Positions 55,301-63,237 of a DNA stretch of 64,000 nucleotides are shown here, piece by piece (positions within the stretch are counted from its first letter, which is position 1; the number at the start of each line of letters is the position of its first letter). This stretch comes from Desulfospira sp963664655 (GTDB taxonomy: Bacteria; Desulfobacterota; Desulfobacteria; Desulfobacterales; Desulfobacteraceae): NCBI GenBank assembly GCA_963664655.2, contig OY761554.1, positions 1,612,001-1,676,000 of the forward strand, in the 5' to 3' direction. The notes under the pieces are model-generated. The model searched no databases, was not told the DNA's origin, and worked only from the letters and a program-made list of their open reading frames with translations. A program made the position numbers and the translations under genes.

Positions 55301-57155
55301 GGTTCACCCAGAGCAGCTTGCCGTTAAGATCCCGCCAGGACTGCCAGTCGTGGGTGTGCTCCGATATGATCCGCAGCTGCTCCTGGGACTCTTTAATCTG
55401 CTGGTGAAGGGTCAGCCGCTCTGTGATATCCATTGTGATGCCGGCAAGCTTAACCGCCTGACCATTGTTATCCCATTCCACAGCCTTTCCCACGGAGGTG
55501 AGCCAGGCCCAGCCGGAACCTTTGCGGCGAAACCGGTAATCGGCCTTGATAAACGGAATGTCTCCCTGAAGGTACTGATCCACCTTTTCTTTGTTTAAGA
55601 TGAGATCTTCCGGGTGAACCAGGGCGTTATATTCATCAATGGTCTTTGGTGTTTCATTTTCGGTATACCCGGCTTCGGTGAACAGTTGTGACGGCTCACA
55701 GGAATAGGCGCCGGTTTCAAAATCAACCTGCCAGTACATGGCATCTGCGGTCTCCAGGGAATAGAGAAAACGCTCCTGGGACCGGGTGATTTTTTCAAGC
55801 AGGGCGCGGCGCTCCGTAATATCCATGGTCAGGCCGGCATCCTGGGACCGTCCCCCCTGGTCATCCCATTCCACAGTCCGGCCAACGGTGTGAAGCCATA
55901 ACCATCCGAAATCTTTCCGGCGGAAACGATATTCCATTTCCAGCAACGGCGCATCCCCGTTCGTGAATTTAAGCAACTCATCATCAATGAGTTTCAGGTC
56001 ATCCGGGTGGACATAAGAAAGATACTGGTCCAAGGTAGACGGGGCTTCAGCTTCCGGGTATCCGGCCAGATAAAAAAGCCGGAGTGAGTTATGGGTCAGG
56101 GCATTGGTTTTCAGATCAAACTGCCAATAGTAGGCCTTGGCCGTGTCCAGGGCAAAATGGAGGCGTTCTTCGCTTTTCAAAAGCAGGGTTTCGGTCTGCT
56201 GCCGCTTGATGATTTCGTTTTTCAATTTTCGGTTGCCCACCAGCACCGCCCCTATGATGACCAGAAAAATAAGGGCGCCGGGAACGGCAATGCTCAGAAC
56301 CTTTTCCCAGGCCATTTTTTTTTCATAATCAAGGGAGATCCACCGGCTGTGGATGTCGACGATTTCCTGGGGGGTCAAAGAGGCAAGGGCTTTGTCCAGG
56401 ATGCCGGCAAACAGGGGCCAGTCCTTGCGCACCCCCATACAAAGCTCGGTATGGGGGACTTCCAGAGATGCCGCAATTTTCAGCTGGTTCAGGCTGTGCA
56501 GTTTTATATGGTACCGCGCAAAGGCGGCACTGACCACGTAGCCGGCAGCCCTGCCAAGGGCAACGGCCTGAAGCCCCTGCTGTGGATTTTCCACGGAAAC
56601 ATAGCTCAGTTCCGGATGTTCCATGCGAAGCTGTTTGCTGATGGGGAACGTATCCACCACCGCCAGTTTTTGGCCTTTAAGATCGGAAATATCATTGACG
56701 GTGTTATTGTTGTGGTCAACCACCAGAACATAAGGGAAATCAAGATAAGGCCGGGTAAACGCAAGATAGTCCTCCCTTTCTTTTGTTTGGGTCAGGTTTG
56801 CCACACAATCCAACTGCCTGTCTTGGGCGGCTTTGAGTATCTGCGCCCATGACAGCGGAGACCCGTCTTTGTTTTCCATCCGTTTAAACGTTATCTGAAG
56901 GCGGCTTGAGATCAAGTCAAGATAGTCGGCAACCATTCCCCGGGACTGCCCCCGGTCATCGATAAATTCAAAGGGGGCCCGGTTGGAAGCCGTCCCGAGT
57001 CTGATTACCGGATGGGTTTTAAGCCATTGCTGTTCTTCTTTGGTCAGCGATTTGAGAAAATCGGCGGCTTTGGTATCATGGGCGCGGCAAAAATCCGAAA
57101 CACCGGATAACAGCAGCAGATAAACAACAAAAACAAACCTTAATACAAATCGCAT
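52341..57155 (-). CDS. Hybrid sensor kinase: SBP-PAS4-HisKA-HATPase-REC2-HPt
   Basis: 1604-residue hybrid kinase of the BvgS/EvgS type. A signal peptide is followed by a periplasmic family-3 solute-binding domain (about 45-270; IRLGTASNRAPFEFIDDRGQSRG) and a TM segment (about 290-312). Four PAS domains follow (about 325-825), two of them nearly duplicated, each with DYRFRRK..GWAWL-type PAC ends. HisKA has MSHEIRTPLNAIIGF, His near 876; HATPase has NAVKFTPEGD and GGTGLGLFIS. Two receivers have Asp in LVLMDWQMPG (near 1168) and VLMDINMPEMDG (near 1310). The HPt domain has LAHTVKG, His near 1461. The ATG at 57153-57155 has AGGA 7 bases upstream and starts the signal peptide. The ligand is probably an amino acid or similar; no partner regulator is adjacent. 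Confidence 0.93.
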   Translation of the reverse strand: MRFVLRFVFVVYLLLLSGVSDFCRAHDTKAADFLKSLTKEEQQWLKTHPVIRLGTASNRAPFEFIDDRGQSRGMVADYLDLISSRLQITFKRMENKDGSPLSWAQILKAAQDRQLDCVANLTQTKEREDYLAFTRPYLDFPYVLVVDHNNNTVNDISDLKGQKLAVVDTFPISKQLRMEHPELSYVSVENPQQGLQAVALGRAAGYVVSAAFARYHIKLHSLNQLKIAASLEVPHTELCMGVRKDWPLFAGILDKALASLTPQEIVDIHSRWISLDYEKKMAWEKVLSIAVPGALIFLVIIGAVLVGNRKLKNEIIKRQQTETLLLKSEERLHFALDTAKAYYWQFDLKTNALTHNSLRLFYLAGYPEAEAPSTLDQYLSYVHPDDLKLIDDELLKFTNGDAPLLEMEYRFRRKDFGWLWLHTVGRTVEWDDQGGRSQDAGLTMDITERRALLEKITRSQERFLYSLETADAMYWQVDFETGAYSCEPSQLFTEAGYTENETPKTIDEYNALVHPEDLILNKEKVDQYLQGDIPFIKADYRFRRKGSGWAWLTSVGKAVEWDNNGQAVKLAGITMDITERLTLHQQIKESQEQLRIISEHTHDWQSWRDLNGKLLWVNQAVERVTGYTVAECMAMDDYPFQIFDERDWGLYKKLTNEALNGKGRQEGQIRARRKDGSRVWISSVYQPVLDKTGQIIGLAGSAKDITRQIEAEQGLRLLSKVFEDSSDPILITDLSGNIMDLNAAAVKSYGYSRAELLGKHIGMLFEKEAEEKVRTLYQQCINGDVLKNIEGSRVRKDGTVIPHLFTYSLLKDDKGKLLGISSIAKDIAELKQAEKELKDYRDHLEDLVKERTIDLEEARLVAEDATKAKSDFLANMSHEIRTPLNAIIGFAHLASQTELDSLQHDYIDKIQTGSKALLGVINDILDFSKIEAGKLSMESIEFFLEDVLDTVTNLVGIKAQEKGLEVIYNIDPHLPRSFVGDPIRLGQILLNLTNNAVKFTPEGDIVLGCSLLEENEDDARLEFYVQDTGIGLTQEQQARLFQSFSQADSSTTRKFGGTGLGLFISKSLVEMMNGHIRAESEHGRGSTFIFTVRLKRVGSQTITSRFAAPDMRKKKVLVVDDNYISRTVLEKMLNAMSFRVIQAESAEAGLAELAMARKQDDPFDLVLMDWQMPGMDGLQASEKIKTSLEGKIPSVIMVSAYAREELIQKAKRLGLDGYLIKPVSPSLLSDSIMTALGEKMHHSPFRQNKEQLPSVAEIQGAKLLVAEDNEVNQQVAKGILENNGFIVDLADNGALALAAVQKTEYDAVLMDINMPEMDGYTASRAIRNLTGFNDLPIIAMTANAMTGDREKALNAGMNDHVAKPIDVKELLNALRAWITPDKGRSGRGKETLSPKTAGDLSEDLGSLPGIDIREGLDRLYNDTSLYRDLLKKFARNQADTPDKIRHALILKDMETAQRLAHTVKGVSGNISAPLVFESATRLDDALKKQDIKTAMALLPDFSDRLSEVIQGISRLETEKNRSEHPAPDLDPEMLRPRLITLQKMLDEDDTEAVAIAGQIMDQAPGGAMEGLIDELFQKISEYDFDAARETLQNLFKKAGIDPKG

Positions 57156-57230
57156 TGCCGGTTCCTGATATTTAAACGGGTTAAAAAACATCTTTTTTTC
57201 CACCCCCTTGATGGCGTCCTGTTTTTATAG

Positions 57231-57339
57231 GAAAGTCTCACTAACATCCTGAGAAAACTTCCATTTTTCGTTTTGGGCGGTGCTTGGTTGGATAACCCAA
57301 GCGACCCGGTTTCTGCCCTTTAGAGTATGTCCGTTTTAT
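57231..57339 (+). repeat. Two-hairpin dispersed repeat, long form
   Basis: Begins GAAAGTCTCACTAACATCCT, has the GGGCGGTGCTTGG-TTGGATAA-CCCAAGC core and the tail CGGTTTCTGCCCTTTAGAG and GTCCGTTTTATG. It lies about 75 bp upstream of the hybrid kinase start on the minus strand. Confidence 0.85.
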
Positions 57340-57757
57340 GAAAGTGTTGATAAACCATTTCCAGATGGAGGCCAGAATTTTGGGGGGGAGAAGATATGCA
57401 CGCGGGCATCACAATCACAGGGGGTAACCCCAGAGAAACCCTGATGCCTTCCGAATCGTCAAAAAACGGCATGTCCGGTTTGAGCATGTTGTCCCCAATA
57501 TATATGCGATTACAGACGGATGGATTCGTTGTCCAAGAGCACCTTCATTCGAAACGTACTATACCACAAATCGCCGTGTTGATAATATATAAAACCAGTG
57601 CCATAAAATAATGGCACTGCCCTTGCCCCGGGTCACTCCCCACAGATGTTTCAGGGGCTTTCAGATCCGTCCCCATGATCCATTCCTGTCAAAAAATAAT
57701 TAAATTTCAATTAGTTATATTAATTCTGGAAATAAAGCAGCCTTGAAATCCCCTTGC
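57340..57757. other. Gene-free stretch before the molybdoenzyme locus
   Basis: A frame of 71 codons (57396-57611, plus) has a GGGGGGAG upstream of its ATG but matches nothing I know and is not claimed. CAGTGCCAT and ATGGCACTG at 57596-57619 form a perfect 9-bp hairpin with a 6-base loop. The 57700-57730 part is AT-rich. Confidence 0.45.
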
Positions 57758-57773
57758 TGGCATGGTTATGGCA
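57758..57773 (+). promoter_or_regulatory. Sigma-54-like promoter of the molybdoenzyme gene
   Basis: TGGCATGGTTATGGCA has GG and GC at the exact -24/-12 spacing and differs from TGGCACG-N4-TTGCA at two positions. The identical 16 bases recur at 60252-60267, before the next transcription unit. The predicted start near 57785 leaves a leader of about 80 bases. Confidence 0.65.
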
Positions 57774-57865
57774 AACAGGGCAGATGCTGAAGCCAGGAAA
57801 TTTTAATTTGATATGTCCCGGCCAATGGCTCCGGGCAAAGAACTATTCCGCAAGGGAGAATGAAT

Positions 57866-59950
57866 ATGACCAAGGAAACGGTATTTAGCGTCTGCGGCAT
57901 GTGTACGGTGCGCTGCCCCATAAGGGTTGAAGTTGAAAACGGCCAGGCCGGAATGATAACCGGAAACCCCCATGTGCCGGCCATGAAGGGGGCGGTGTGT
58001 CCCCGGGGGGCCGCAGGGACCGCGTTGCTCCATGACGGGGAACGCCCCCAGACCCCGCTGATCCGCACCGGAGAAAGGGGCGAGGGCAAATGGCGCAAGG
58101 CCACCTGGGATGAGGCCCTGGATTATGTGGCTGAAAAGCTCAGCGGGATCAAGGCAGAATACGGTGCCAGGGCCATTTCATTCTCTGACCGGGGCGGGCC
58201 GTTCCGGGACTTTCACCGGGCGTTTCTCAAAGGGCTTGGCACCCCCAACTACCACAACCATGATTCCTCCTGTGCCCGGAACATCCAGCATGCGGCATTG
58301 TCCCTGACAGGCATGGGCCGAAAGGCCGTTTCCTATGACTTTAAAAACGCCAGACATGTGGTCCTTCAGTTCAGAAATATTTTTGAGGCCATTAATGTTC
58401 AGGAGGTCAATAACCTCATGGACGCCCTGGAAAAAGGATGCCGGCTTACGGTAATCGATATCCGGGCAAATGTTTCCGCGGCCAAGGCCAGCCGGTTTAT
58501 GATGATCCGCCCGGGAACCGATTATGCCTTTAACCTGGCCGTGATCCACGAGCTCATCAATAAGCACCTTTATGACAAAACCTTTGCTGACCGGTGGATT
58601 GACGGATTCAAAGAGCTGGAACAGTTTGTGGCCCCCTATACCCCTGAGTGGGCCCAGGAACAGACCGGAATCCATGCCGCACAGCTGAAGAGCTTTGTGA
58701 AAGACCTTGCCAAAGCCGCCCCTTCCGTGATCTGGCACCCGGGCTGGATGGCGGCCAGGTATAAGGATTCTTTTTATATTTGCCGGTCGATTTATATCAT
58801 CAACGCCCTGCTCGGGGCTTACGGGGCCAAAGGCGGCCTGCCCTTTGTCCTGAAACCCGGGGATGTGGGTGCCAGGGGGCTTAAATCCTTTATGGATCTT
58901 TATCCCAAGCCCGAAGAAAAACGGGCCGACGGGGTGGGCTGGAAATACACCCATTTTGAAGAGGGCCCGGGCCTTGCCCATCTGCTGTTTGAGGCCATTG
59001 AGAAGCAGGAACCTTATCCGGTCAAAGCCTATATCGCCTACCGCCATGACCCGCTCATGGGATACCCGGAGCCGGATCGGCTCCGGAAGATGTGGGATAA
59101 GCTGGATCTGCTGGTGTCGGTGACCTTTTCCTGGTCGGATACGGCCTGGCATTCCGATGTGGTCCTGCCCTTGTCCACTTACCTGGAACGAGAAAGCATC
59201 ATTGCCACAAAAAACGCCCTTAAACCTGAGTTTTTTGTCCGGAAAAGGGCGGTTCAGCCCCGGTATGACAGCCGGGCGGACTGGGAAATCATCGCAGGGC
59301 TTGCCCGGCGCATGAACCTGCCGGACCTGGTGTTTGACCGGGTAGAGGATATCTGGAAATTCCAGCTTGAGGGCACGGGGCTGACCATAGACGATTTTGA
59401 CGGCAAAGGCCTGGTCTCTTTATCCGATAAGGCCATATACAAGGACTTTCAGGAGTATGCCTTTAAAACCGAGTCCGGAAAAATCCAGATCATTTCTAAA
59501 AATCTAGAAGAAAACGGCCAGCCCTCATTAAAGCCCTATGAACCGCCAAGTGCCGCCAAAGAAGGGGAGTACCGGATCACTTTTGGCCGGTGTGCCCTGC
59601 ACACCCAGGGGCACACCGTAAACAATCCCCTGCTCAACGAGCAGATGTCGGAAAACACCCTCTGGATCAATACCAAAGAGGCCGAAAAGCTGGGGATTTC
59701 AGACCGGGATGTGGTGACCGTAGGCCAGAACGGCTACACCGAAACCATCCGGGCCCAGGTCACCGACCATATTCACCCGGAGGCGGTGTTTGTCATCCAC
59801 GGATTCGGCCACCGCCTCAAGGCCGAGAGCCGGGCGTTCGGCAAGGGCCTGGCCGACAACAAGTTCATGGCCGGCGGAATGGATATCTGGGACAGGGCCG
59901 GCGGGGCCATTGCCTATCAGGAGCATTTTGTAACGGTCTCTAAGGGATAA
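57866..59950 (+). CDS. Molybdopterin oxidoreductase, PhsA/PsrA-like, cytoplasmic
   Basis: Mo- or W-bisPGD enzyme of the DMSO-reductase superfamily, 694 residues. An N-terminal [4Fe-4S] site is seen as CGMCTVRCPIRVEVENG and CPRG. The active-site region GTPNYHNHDSSCARN resembles thiosulfate/polysulfide reductases, with the Cys as likely metal ligand. Conserved cofactor motifs include HPGWMAARY, SDTAWHSDVVLPLSTYLERE and the C-terminal FGRCALHTQGHTVNNP dinucleotide-binding domain. There is no twin-arginine signal, so it is cytoplasmic, unlike most PhsA/PsrA enzymes. The second of two close ATGs is used, with GGGAG 7 bases upstream. Ferredoxin and flavoprotein genes follow, indicating a soluble electron-transfer complex. 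Substrate not determinable: sulfur species, formate-like or other. Confidence 0.88.
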   Translation: MTKETVFSVCGMCTVRCPIRVEVENGQAGMITGNPHVPAMKGAVCPRGAAGTALLHDGERPQTPLIRTGERGEGKWRKATWDEALDYVAEKLSGIKAEYGARAISFSDRGGPFRDFHRAFLKGLGTPNYHNHDSSCARNIQHAALSLTGMGRKAVSYDFKNARHVVLQFRNIFEAINVQEVNNLMDALEKGCRLTVIDIRANVSAAKASRFMMIRPGTDYAFNLAVIHELINKHLYDKTFADRWIDGFKELEQFVAPYTPEWAQEQTGIHAAQLKSFVKDLAKAAPSVIWHPGWMAARYKDSFYICRSIYIINALLGAYGAKGGLPFVLKPGDVGARGLKSFMDLYPKPEEKRADGVGWKYTHFEEGPGLAHLLFEAIEKQEPYPVKAYIAYRHDPLMGYPEPDRLRKMWDKLDLLVSVTFSWSDTAWHSDVVLPLSTYLERESIIATKNALKPEFFVRKRAVQPRYDSRADWEIIAGLARRMNLPDLVFDRVEDIWKFQLEGTGLTIDDFDGKGLVSLSDKAIYKDFQEYAFKTESGKIQIISKNLEENGQPSLKPYEPPSAAKEGEYRITFGRCALHTQGHTVNNPLLNEQMSENTLWINTKEAEKLGISDRDVVTVGQNGYTETIRAQVTDHIHPEAVFVIHGFGHRLKAESRAFGKGLADNKFMAGGMDIWDRAGGAIAYQEHFVTVSKG

Positions 59951-60251
59951 TACGGGATTTCTGGTTTGGAAATTTTTGTGGGCTTAAGTGGACAGGGTGG
60001 GCTTTGCGGGCAACCCGGCAGGCCGTGGGGGGCTATCGGATTGTCCATCCCGTCTACTCCGCCCACTTAAGTCCACAAAGCTTGATCTCCATGCGGACGG
60101 TGTCCTGCAGTAAAAAAAATGCAGCGCAACTTTTTTACTGCACTGTCCCCGCGCTGGTTCCCCGGCATCCGCCCGGCACCAAAAAACAATTTGGCAGAAT
60201 TTATTAATGATTTCAAAAATATAAAACAAAATGGCCCCCATGCTAACCCCA
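59951..60251. repeat. Intergenic palindromes between molybdoenzyme and ferredoxin genes
   Basis: GTGGGCTTAAGTGG (59978-59991) and CCACTTAAGTCCAC (60063-60076) are inverted ends of an approximately 100-bp element. A second structure pairs GCAGTAAAAAA (60107-60117) with TTTTTTACTGC (60131-60141), extended outward by GGAC-GTG/CAC-GTCC. They may terminate the molybdoenzyme transcript. No gene is seen. Confidence 0.6.
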
Positions 60252-60267
60252 TGGCATGGTTATGGCA
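60252..60267 (+). promoter_or_regulatory. Sigma-54-like promoter of the ferredoxin/flavoprotein unit
   Basis: TGGCATGGTTATGGCA, identical to 57758-57773, about 40 bp before the ferredoxin start. Having the same element before both units argues for joint sigma-54 control of the whole locus. Confidence 0.65.
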
Positions 60268-60306
60268 ATTCCAAAAATTTAAGTTTAACCCGACACCGGA
60301 GGATAT

Positions 60307-60822
60307 ATGAGTCACTACTACCTGTTTCAGGATACCAGAAAATGCATTGGCTGCCACAGCTGTGAGGTGGCCTGCAAGGCCAATAAAAAACTGCCGGCAG
60401 GTCCCAGGCCCTGCCAGATTATCCAGGTGGGCCCCAAGACTATCGCTGAAGTCCCGAAAATATCCTTTATTTTTATGCCCTGTTTCCATTGTGAAAATCC
60501 CTGGTGTGTTTCCGCCTGTCCCACCGGGGCCATGCAGCAGCGAAGCCATGACGGCATTGTCTTTGTGGAAAAGGACTTATGCGTGGGGTGCAAAACCTGT
60601 ATTTCCGCCTGTCCCTGGGGGGCGCCCCAGTGGAATCCGGAAATCGGGAAAGTTGAAAAATGCGATTACTGCAAGGACCGGATTGACCAGGGCCTGGAAC
60701 CTGCCTGCGTCGCCAGCTGTACCACCGGATGCCTTAAATTCGGAACGGTTGAAGACATGACACAGATCCGCAGGCAGCGCCACGCCGAATCCGTAACATT
60801 CTTTGAGGACACCAGCTTTTAA
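60307..60822 (+). CDS. Four-cluster 4Fe-4S ferredoxin subunit (PhsB/DmsB-like)
   Basis: Electron-transfer subunit of 171 residues. Sixteen Cys are arranged as four [4Fe-4S] sites: CIGCHSCEVAC near the N-terminus, CFHCENPWCVSACP, CVGCKTCISACP, and CDYCKDRIDQ...CVASC. This is the layout of the beta subunits of molybdoenzymes such as PhsB, PsrB and DmsB. It probably carries electrons between the molybdoenzyme and the flavoprotein encoded next. There is no signal peptide. GGAGG precedes the ATG, and the next gene begins 9 bases after its stop. Confidence 0.92.
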   Translation: MSHYYLFQDTRKCIGCHSCEVACKANKKLPAGPRPCQIIQVGPKTIAEVPKISFIFMPCFHCENPWCVSACPTGAMQQRSHDGIVFVEKDLCVGCKTCISACPWGAPQWNPEIGKVEKCDYCKDRIDQGLEPACVASCTTGCLKFGTVEDMTQIRRQRHAESVTFFEDTSF

Positions 60823-60831
60823 GGAGTGACC

Positions 60832-62994
60832 ATGGAAATCACCTGTCCGGTCAGCCGGACCATTGGGTTTCTGACCCGTCAGATCGGCCCCCGGGGGCTT
60901 TCTGATCCCAAAGGGCAGCGGATCAGCGAACAGATTCTGGTGCTGGTGGAGGAAATTGCCGAGGGCACTGCCGGTGAAGACCATCTGCCGGCCATTGAAT
61001 CTCTGGTCAAAGAGTACCGGTATGACGGCAGTCCGGCCCGGACCCGGGAGACGGGCCGGGTGGTTGAGGGGTTTTTAACGGACCACCGGGAAGCCTTTGA
61101 AAATCATATCCGGACCCGGAACTGTCCTTCCCACGACTGCGGAAAGCTGGCCCCGTCCCCCTGTCAGATGGCCTGCCCGGCCGGCATTGACATCCCCGCG
61201 TATCTGGCCCTCATTGCCCGGGGCGAGGATGCCAGGGCCATTGAAGTGATCCGGCGGGACAACCCGCTGCCCTGGGTGTGCGGCCTGATCTGCACCCGGC
61301 CCTGTGAAATGATGTGTGTCCGGGCAAGGATCGATACGCCCGTCTCCATAAAATTTCTCAAAGCCTTTGCCGCTGAACGGGCCCTGTCCGACAGAACCTA
61401 TACCAACCCTGAGCCCAGGCCGGCCAACGGGAAAAAGGTCTGTGTGGTGGGGGCCGGGCCCGGCGGTCTGTCCTGCGCCTATTACCTGGCCCTGATGGGG
61501 TATGCGGTTAAAATGATTGAGGCGCTGCCCGTGCCCGGGGGCATGCTCATGGTGGGCATCCCGAGATACCGGCTGCCCAGAGAGGTGATTGACCGGGAAG
61601 TGGCCATGATTGAGGCCTTAGGGGTTGAGATTTCATACAACACCCGGTTCGGCCAGGACATCACCAAACAGGAACTGGATGAACAGGGGGTTGAAGCCTA
61701 CTTTGTCGCCATTGGCGCCCACAAGGCCTGGAATCTGGACATTGAGGGAGAAAAGGACTTCCCCAAAGTCATTGAGGCGGTCCGGTTTTTAAGGGACGTG
61801 GCCCTGGGTGAGCGCCACTGCCCCGGGAACCATGTGGTGGTGATCGGCGGCGGGAACGTGGCCATTGACGCGGCCCGGACCAGCCTGCGCCTGGGGGCCG
61901 AACAGGTTACCATTGCCTACCGCCGGACCCGGGACCAGATGCCCGCCGACGTGGAAGAGGTGGAACAGGCCGAAGAAGAGGGGATTGAATTTTCCTTTTT
62001 GACCATTCCCACAAAGGTTTCGGGACGCCAGGGCCGCATCCATGCCCTGACCTGCATCAAGGCCGAACTCAAACAGAAAAAAGGGTCTGACCGGCTGGCC
62101 CCGGTGCCCGTTGAGGGGCAGGAATTTGACATTAAGGCCGATGCGGTCATCAGCGCCATTGGCCAGTATGTTGATGATTCGGGCATGGACGCCTTTGAAC
62201 AATTGAAATGGAGCCGCCGGGGAACCATTGATGTGAATCACGCCAGCATGGAAACGGCCCAGCCGGGAGTCTTTGCCGCGGGAGACGCGGTGTCGGGGCC
62301 GGCCACCGTGATTGAGGCCATTGGCGGGGGAAAACGGGCGGCAGACGCCATCGACCGGTATCTTCGCGGCATTCCCCAGCCCCGGGCCCCGAGAACCCCG
62401 GTCCGGCACAACACCGAACCGGTCATTGAAATGAGCGCCGGCCAGAAAATGACGGCCAGACCGCCCCAAATGCCCATGCTCAACCTCTACCGCCGGCGGA
62501 CCACCTTCCAGCAGGTGGAACTCGGGTTTGAAGAAGAAGATGTCCGAAGGGAAGCCGGGCGCTGCCTGCGCTGTGATATCTGCCGGCGGTGCGGCAAATG
62601 CGTGGATATCTGCCGGGATAAAATGGGGCTCAATGCCCTGAAGCTGGGGTACCTTGACTTTGACGAGACATCCCCCACGGACTTTCGGGTAACCGCTGAA
62701 AACTGTATTACCTGCGGGGCCTGTGCCGCCAATTGTGAAAACAAGGCCTTGAAGATTGATGAAAAAGACGGCCGGCGAAGGCTGCTGCTGTGCGGCACCG
62801 TTCTGAACAGCCAGGCCATCCAGTACTGTGAAGGCTGCGGGGCCAGACTCGGCTCTGTGGAATATACCCGCTTTATCACCAGGAAAACCAGGAACATTTC
62901 ACCGGCCACGGACAAGCGGCTGTTATGCAATGACTGCCTGCGCCGCGGCAATGCGGCGGCCGGGGTTGCCAGCGGTGCCCTGCCCATGGCCTGA
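60832..62994 (+). CDS. GltD-like FAD/NAD(P) flavoprotein with extra Fe-S sites
   Basis: Pyridine-nucleotide-linked flavoprotein of 720 residues, much longer than GltD (about 470). Residues 1-105 recall the C-terminal end of NuoF/HndC-type proteins, ending in a Cys pair (RNCPSHDC). The GltD-type N-terminal cluster region follows (CQMACPAGIDIP..CGLICTRPCEMMC), then the FAD site VGAGPGGLSCAYYLALMGY, the NAD(P) site VVIGGGNVAIDAARTSLRLG, and the last FAD motif AAGDAVSGPATVIEA. The C-terminal 170 residues hold two ferredoxin-like sets (CLRCDICRRCGKCVDIC; CITCGACAANC) and zinc-finger-like CEGCG/CNDCLRRG. It is the likely NAD(P)H entry or exit point for the complex. The ATG at 60832 is preferred because AAGGAG overlaps the upstream GTG. 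Confidence 0.9.
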   Translation: MEITCPVSRTIGFLTRQIGPRGLSDPKGQRISEQILVLVEEIAEGTAGEDHLPAIESLVKEYRYDGSPARTRETGRVVEGFLTDHREAFENHIRTRNCPSHDCGKLAPSPCQMACPAGIDIPAYLALIARGEDARAIEVIRRDNPLPWVCGLICTRPCEMMCVRARIDTPVSIKFLKAFAAERALSDRTYTNPEPRPANGKKVCVVGAGPGGLSCAYYLALMGYAVKMIEALPVPGGMLMVGIPRYRLPREVIDREVAMIEALGVEISYNTRFGQDITKQELDEQGVEAYFVAIGAHKAWNLDIEGEKDFPKVIEAVRFLRDVALGERHCPGNHVVVIGGGNVAIDAARTSLRLGAEQVTIAYRRTRDQMPADVEEVEQAEEEGIEFSFLTIPTKVSGRQGRIHALTCIKAELKQKKGSDRLAPVPVEGQEFDIKADAVISAIGQYVDDSGMDAFEQLKWSRRGTIDVNHASMETAQPGVFAAGDAVSGPATVIEAIGGGKRAADAIDRYLRGIPQPRAPRTPVRHNTEPVIEMSAGQKMTARPPQMPMLNLYRRRTTFQQVELGFEEEDVRREAGRCLRCDICRRCGKCVDICRDKMGLNALKLGYLDFDETSPTDFRVTAENCITCGACAANCENKALKIDEKDGRRRLLLCGTVLNSQAIQYCEGCGARLGSVEYTRFITRKTRNISPATDKRLLCNDCLRRGNAAAGVASGALPMA

Positions 62995-63013
62995 AAGAAA
63001 AAAGGAGAAGAAC

Positions 63014-63226
63014 ATGACATTCCAGCGGGGAGATAAAATTGAAGTTTTCAGGCCCTCGGCAGACGAGGCCTGGGAGGCATATATGAATGATTTTCTGGGC
63101 TGCCACGGATTTATTGTGGATCCGGACACCTCGGTCAATGACCCGGATGCCCTGGTGGAGGTCAGCCTTGAAGGCAAAGGCACCCACCGGCTTCCCCAGG
63201 ACTGCCTGCGGCGCATTGAGCTTTAA
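63014..63226 (+). CDS. Conserved-looking 70-residue protein of unknown function
   Basis: Not recognised. The 70 residues begin MTFQRGDKIEVFRPSADEAW and end HRLPQDCLRRIEL. The content is beta-strand-like, resembling a small SH3-like fold: an initial GDKIEVF, an ALVEVSLEG strand and a closing PQDCLRRIEL. AAAGGAG lies about 7 bases before the ATG, and the gene is 19 bp after the flavoprotein and 11 bp before the next gene, so it is a genuine member of the operon. A role in assembly or as a small subunit is only a guess. Confidence 0.75.
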   Translation: MTFQRGDKIEVFRPSADEAWEAYMNDFLGCHGFIVDPDTSVNDPDALVEVSLEGKGTHRLPQDCLRRIEL

Positions 63227-63237
63227 GGAACCAGCCC

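Noticed and set aside
57396..57611. 71-codon plus-strand frame before the molybdoenzyme gene
   Set aside because: No recognisable domain and no supporting context; the region is full of palindromes and repeats.
58178..59152. 324-codon minus-strand frame
   Set aside because: Antisense shadow of the molybdopterin oxidoreductase gene, which has clear cofactor motifs.
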